From an uncultured Oscillibacter sp. (GTDB lineage Bacteria > Bacillota > Clostridia > Oscillospirales > Oscillospiraceae), in assembly GCA_947245315.1 (NCBI GenBank), contig CAMXNV010000033.1, forward strand, positions 1 through 13,656: DNA of 13,656 bases. The letters run 5' to 3'. A model generated the notes under the pieces. That model ran no database searches and was not told where the DNA came from. It saw only the letters and a list, made by a program, of their open reading frames with translations. This document shows positions 13,101-13,656 of this stretch, piece by piece; the stretch's first letter is position 1; each line of letters opens with the position of its first letter. The position numbers were made by a program, and so were the translations under genes.

Positions 13101-13656
13101 GGGGAGAACACATCCAGGATTCCCCCCCGCAGGGCGAACTGGCCCACGCCCTCCACCTGCTGGCAGCGGGTGTACCCGGCGGCCAGCAGCCGGTCCGCCA
13201 GCCCGGCCAGGTCCCGGCGCTCCCCCACCCGCAGCGTCACCGCCAGGGAGCGCAGCAGCTCCGGGGGCAGGGTCCGGGCCATCAGGGCGTCGGCGGTGGC
13301 CACCACCGCCCGGGGGGCCTCCTCCTGGCTCAGCGCATAGAGAGCCGCCAGGCGGCCCCGCTCCCACTCCCGGGAGGCCACGGCCCCCGGGCGGAGCTGC
13401 CACTCCCGGGCCAGCAGCACCACCGGGGGCTGCTCCAGCAGGGTCTCCAGGTCCCCCGCCAGCTGGCGGGCCTCCCCCTCGTCGCCGCAGACGAAGACCG
13501 CCGGGCGCTTGGCCGCCGCGGCCACCGCGGCCCCCAGGCAGGCCCGCTGGACCGGCTGGAGCCCCGTCACCGCGGCGGGGCAGCCCCCCTCCTCCACCCG
13601 GCGGAGGAGCTCCGCCGCCTCCGGCAGCGTGATGAGTTTTTTCAAAAACTGTCTCA
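10154..13656 (-). CDS. mfd: Transcription-repair coupling factor Mfd (5' end at or beyond window edge)
   Basis: Mfd removes RNA polymerase stalled at DNA lesions and recruits UvrA to start nucleotide excision repair. At least 1163 residues are present, the full family length. Counting from TTG 13645, the order is a UvrB-like module (GVGQFALRGGILDVFSP, about 173-189), the RNA polymerase-binding CarD-like domain from about 487 (LKPGDLVVHTHHGVGRF), then the superfamily 2 translocase. The translocase shows Walker A GDVGYGKT (647-654), DEEQ (748-751), LSATPIPRT, and IIETGIDISNVNTLIIEDAD with QIRGRIGRS. The TRCF domain, which binds UvrA or restrains it, fills the C-terminus. All ATPase motifs are intact. 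TTG 13645 has no ribosome site, and the frame stays open to the edge, where the last codon is ?TG followed by AGA CAG TTT. The true start is therefore probably an ATG or GTG ending at 13655. Confidence 0.97.
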   Translation of the reverse strand, partial: RQFLKKLITLPEAAELLRRVEEGGCPAAVTGLQPVQRACLGAAVAAAAKRPAVFVCGDEGEARQLAGDLETLLEQPPVVLLAREWQLRPGAVASREWERGRLAALYALSQEEAPRAVVATADALMARTLPPELLRSLAVTLRVGERRDLAGLADRLLAAGYTRCQQVEGVGQFALRGGILDVFSPLMERPVRCEFFDDEIDSMGAFAPGTQRRTENVEAALLLPAAEVLPRQAEGGLEGLGEKLLRLADRLEKRGAAPSRLREDGERLKSGSVPEGMDRYLAAVYPEAAAGVHYLPPDALVMLCEAGRVDERVKGTLLQSRQDLEALLEAGILAGDYAKLLLSAEEFYAALEAFPVLMAGALPTSRYPYAPRGLLSVNARQLSSYGGSLETAVTDLEQYRETGSAVLLLCGGEARAQNLHHLLRERGIPAALDLKGTAMPALGELRITVGALSAGCEWPALRLAVLTEGQLTAPARRRARPKRESNRQRIQSYTDLKPGDLVVHTHHGVGRFAGIQRMPVDGVEKDYIKIDYAGGDCLYVPATQLDLVSKYIGGGEDGEPRQKLNKLGGTEWTKQKTRAKRAVKDLAKGLTKLYAERQRRPGFAFSPDSPWQREFEESFPYPETEDQLRAVAEIKKDMEKPRPMDRLLCGDVGYGKTEVALRAVMKCVLDGKQAALLVPTTVLAQQHYATAMGRFRDFPVRIEVLSRFTPPKEAKRILEAARTGRVDLLIGTHKLLQKDMAFQDLGLLVIDEEQRFGVSHKERLKELSRQVDVLTLSATPIPRTLNMALSGLRDMSAIEEPPADRQPVQTYVLEHDWAILEDAMRKELGRGGQVYYLHNRVESIDLTASRIQKLLGPEARVVTGHGKMGEQELSSVMRAMVEGEADVLVCTTIIETGIDISNVNTLIIEDADRMGLAQLHQIRGRIGRSARRAYAYLTFRKGKVLQEIAAKRLSAIREYVEFGSGFRIAMRDLEIRGAGNLLGPEQSGYLMSVGYDLYLKLLEEAVLEERGEAKPVETECSADLTVNANIPERYVSSPEQRMDLYRRIAAIRSNDDASDLLDELLDRYGEAPKPVLALLDVALLRAAAAKAGVSDITQKRDVLRFQLAVFRPEAVVRVCGLHKYRQRLTVAAGEDPALTLKLKPGADALECAMELVEDLQLAVKGE

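Overview
This window looks like chromosomal DNA from a GC-rich, low-copy-number Firmicute. The best guess is a gut clostridium of the Oscillospiraceae (Flavonifractor, Lawsonibacter or Oscillibacter type). That rests on strong AGGAGG ribosome sites, clostridial families (DUF3048 lipoprotein, TatD with a TatD-linked radical SAM protein, Mfd next to a PrsA-like foldase), a thiolase with a Rex-like operator, and GC-rich codons. The genus is inference; no rRNA marker is present.

Layout. 1-1915 (minus strand): a DUF3048 lipoprotein, a GNAT acetyltransferase and a 41-residue remnant-like ORF, read from a good sigma-A promoter that diverges from the rpsT promoter. 1966-2416 (plus): rpsT, starting at TTG, with its own promoter, leader hairpin and terminator. 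2442-6086 (plus): tatD, two tandem paralogous lipoproteins, a radical SAM protein and a small GlsB/YeaQ-type membrane protein. These end at a bidirectional terminator shared with a convergent glyoxalase-fold (VOC) gene. 6823-8079 (minus): an acetyl-CoA acetyltransferase, followed upstream by about 470 bp of gene-free DNA. That stretch holds a near-consensus promoter, a Rex-like operator, a second perfect operator-like inverted repeat, several hairpins and an eight-copy 7-bp tandem repeat. 8552-9807 (minus): a PrsA-like lipoprotein and a small helical protein. 9900-10124 (plus): an XRE regulator with a palindromic operator candidate. 10154 to the window end (minus): mfd, whose start codon probably straddles the edge.

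The most unusual feature is a pair of 109-bp inverted repeats (108/109 identical) at 3200-3308 and 6714-6822. They bracket the lipoprotein/radical SAM/GlsB/VOC segment. Each copy begins at the 3' end of a gene: it supplies the last ten codons of tatD on one side and abuts the thiolase stop codon on the other. Each copy is itself a nested palindrome. The segment between them could be invertible, or the repeats could be dispersed structured elements that settled behind genes. No transposase, integrase, CRISPR array, tRNA or rRNA is seen. I do not see a complete new defence or biosynthetic system. The leads are the repeat family, the TatD-radical SAM-lipoprotein neighbourhood and the regulatory region of the thiolase.
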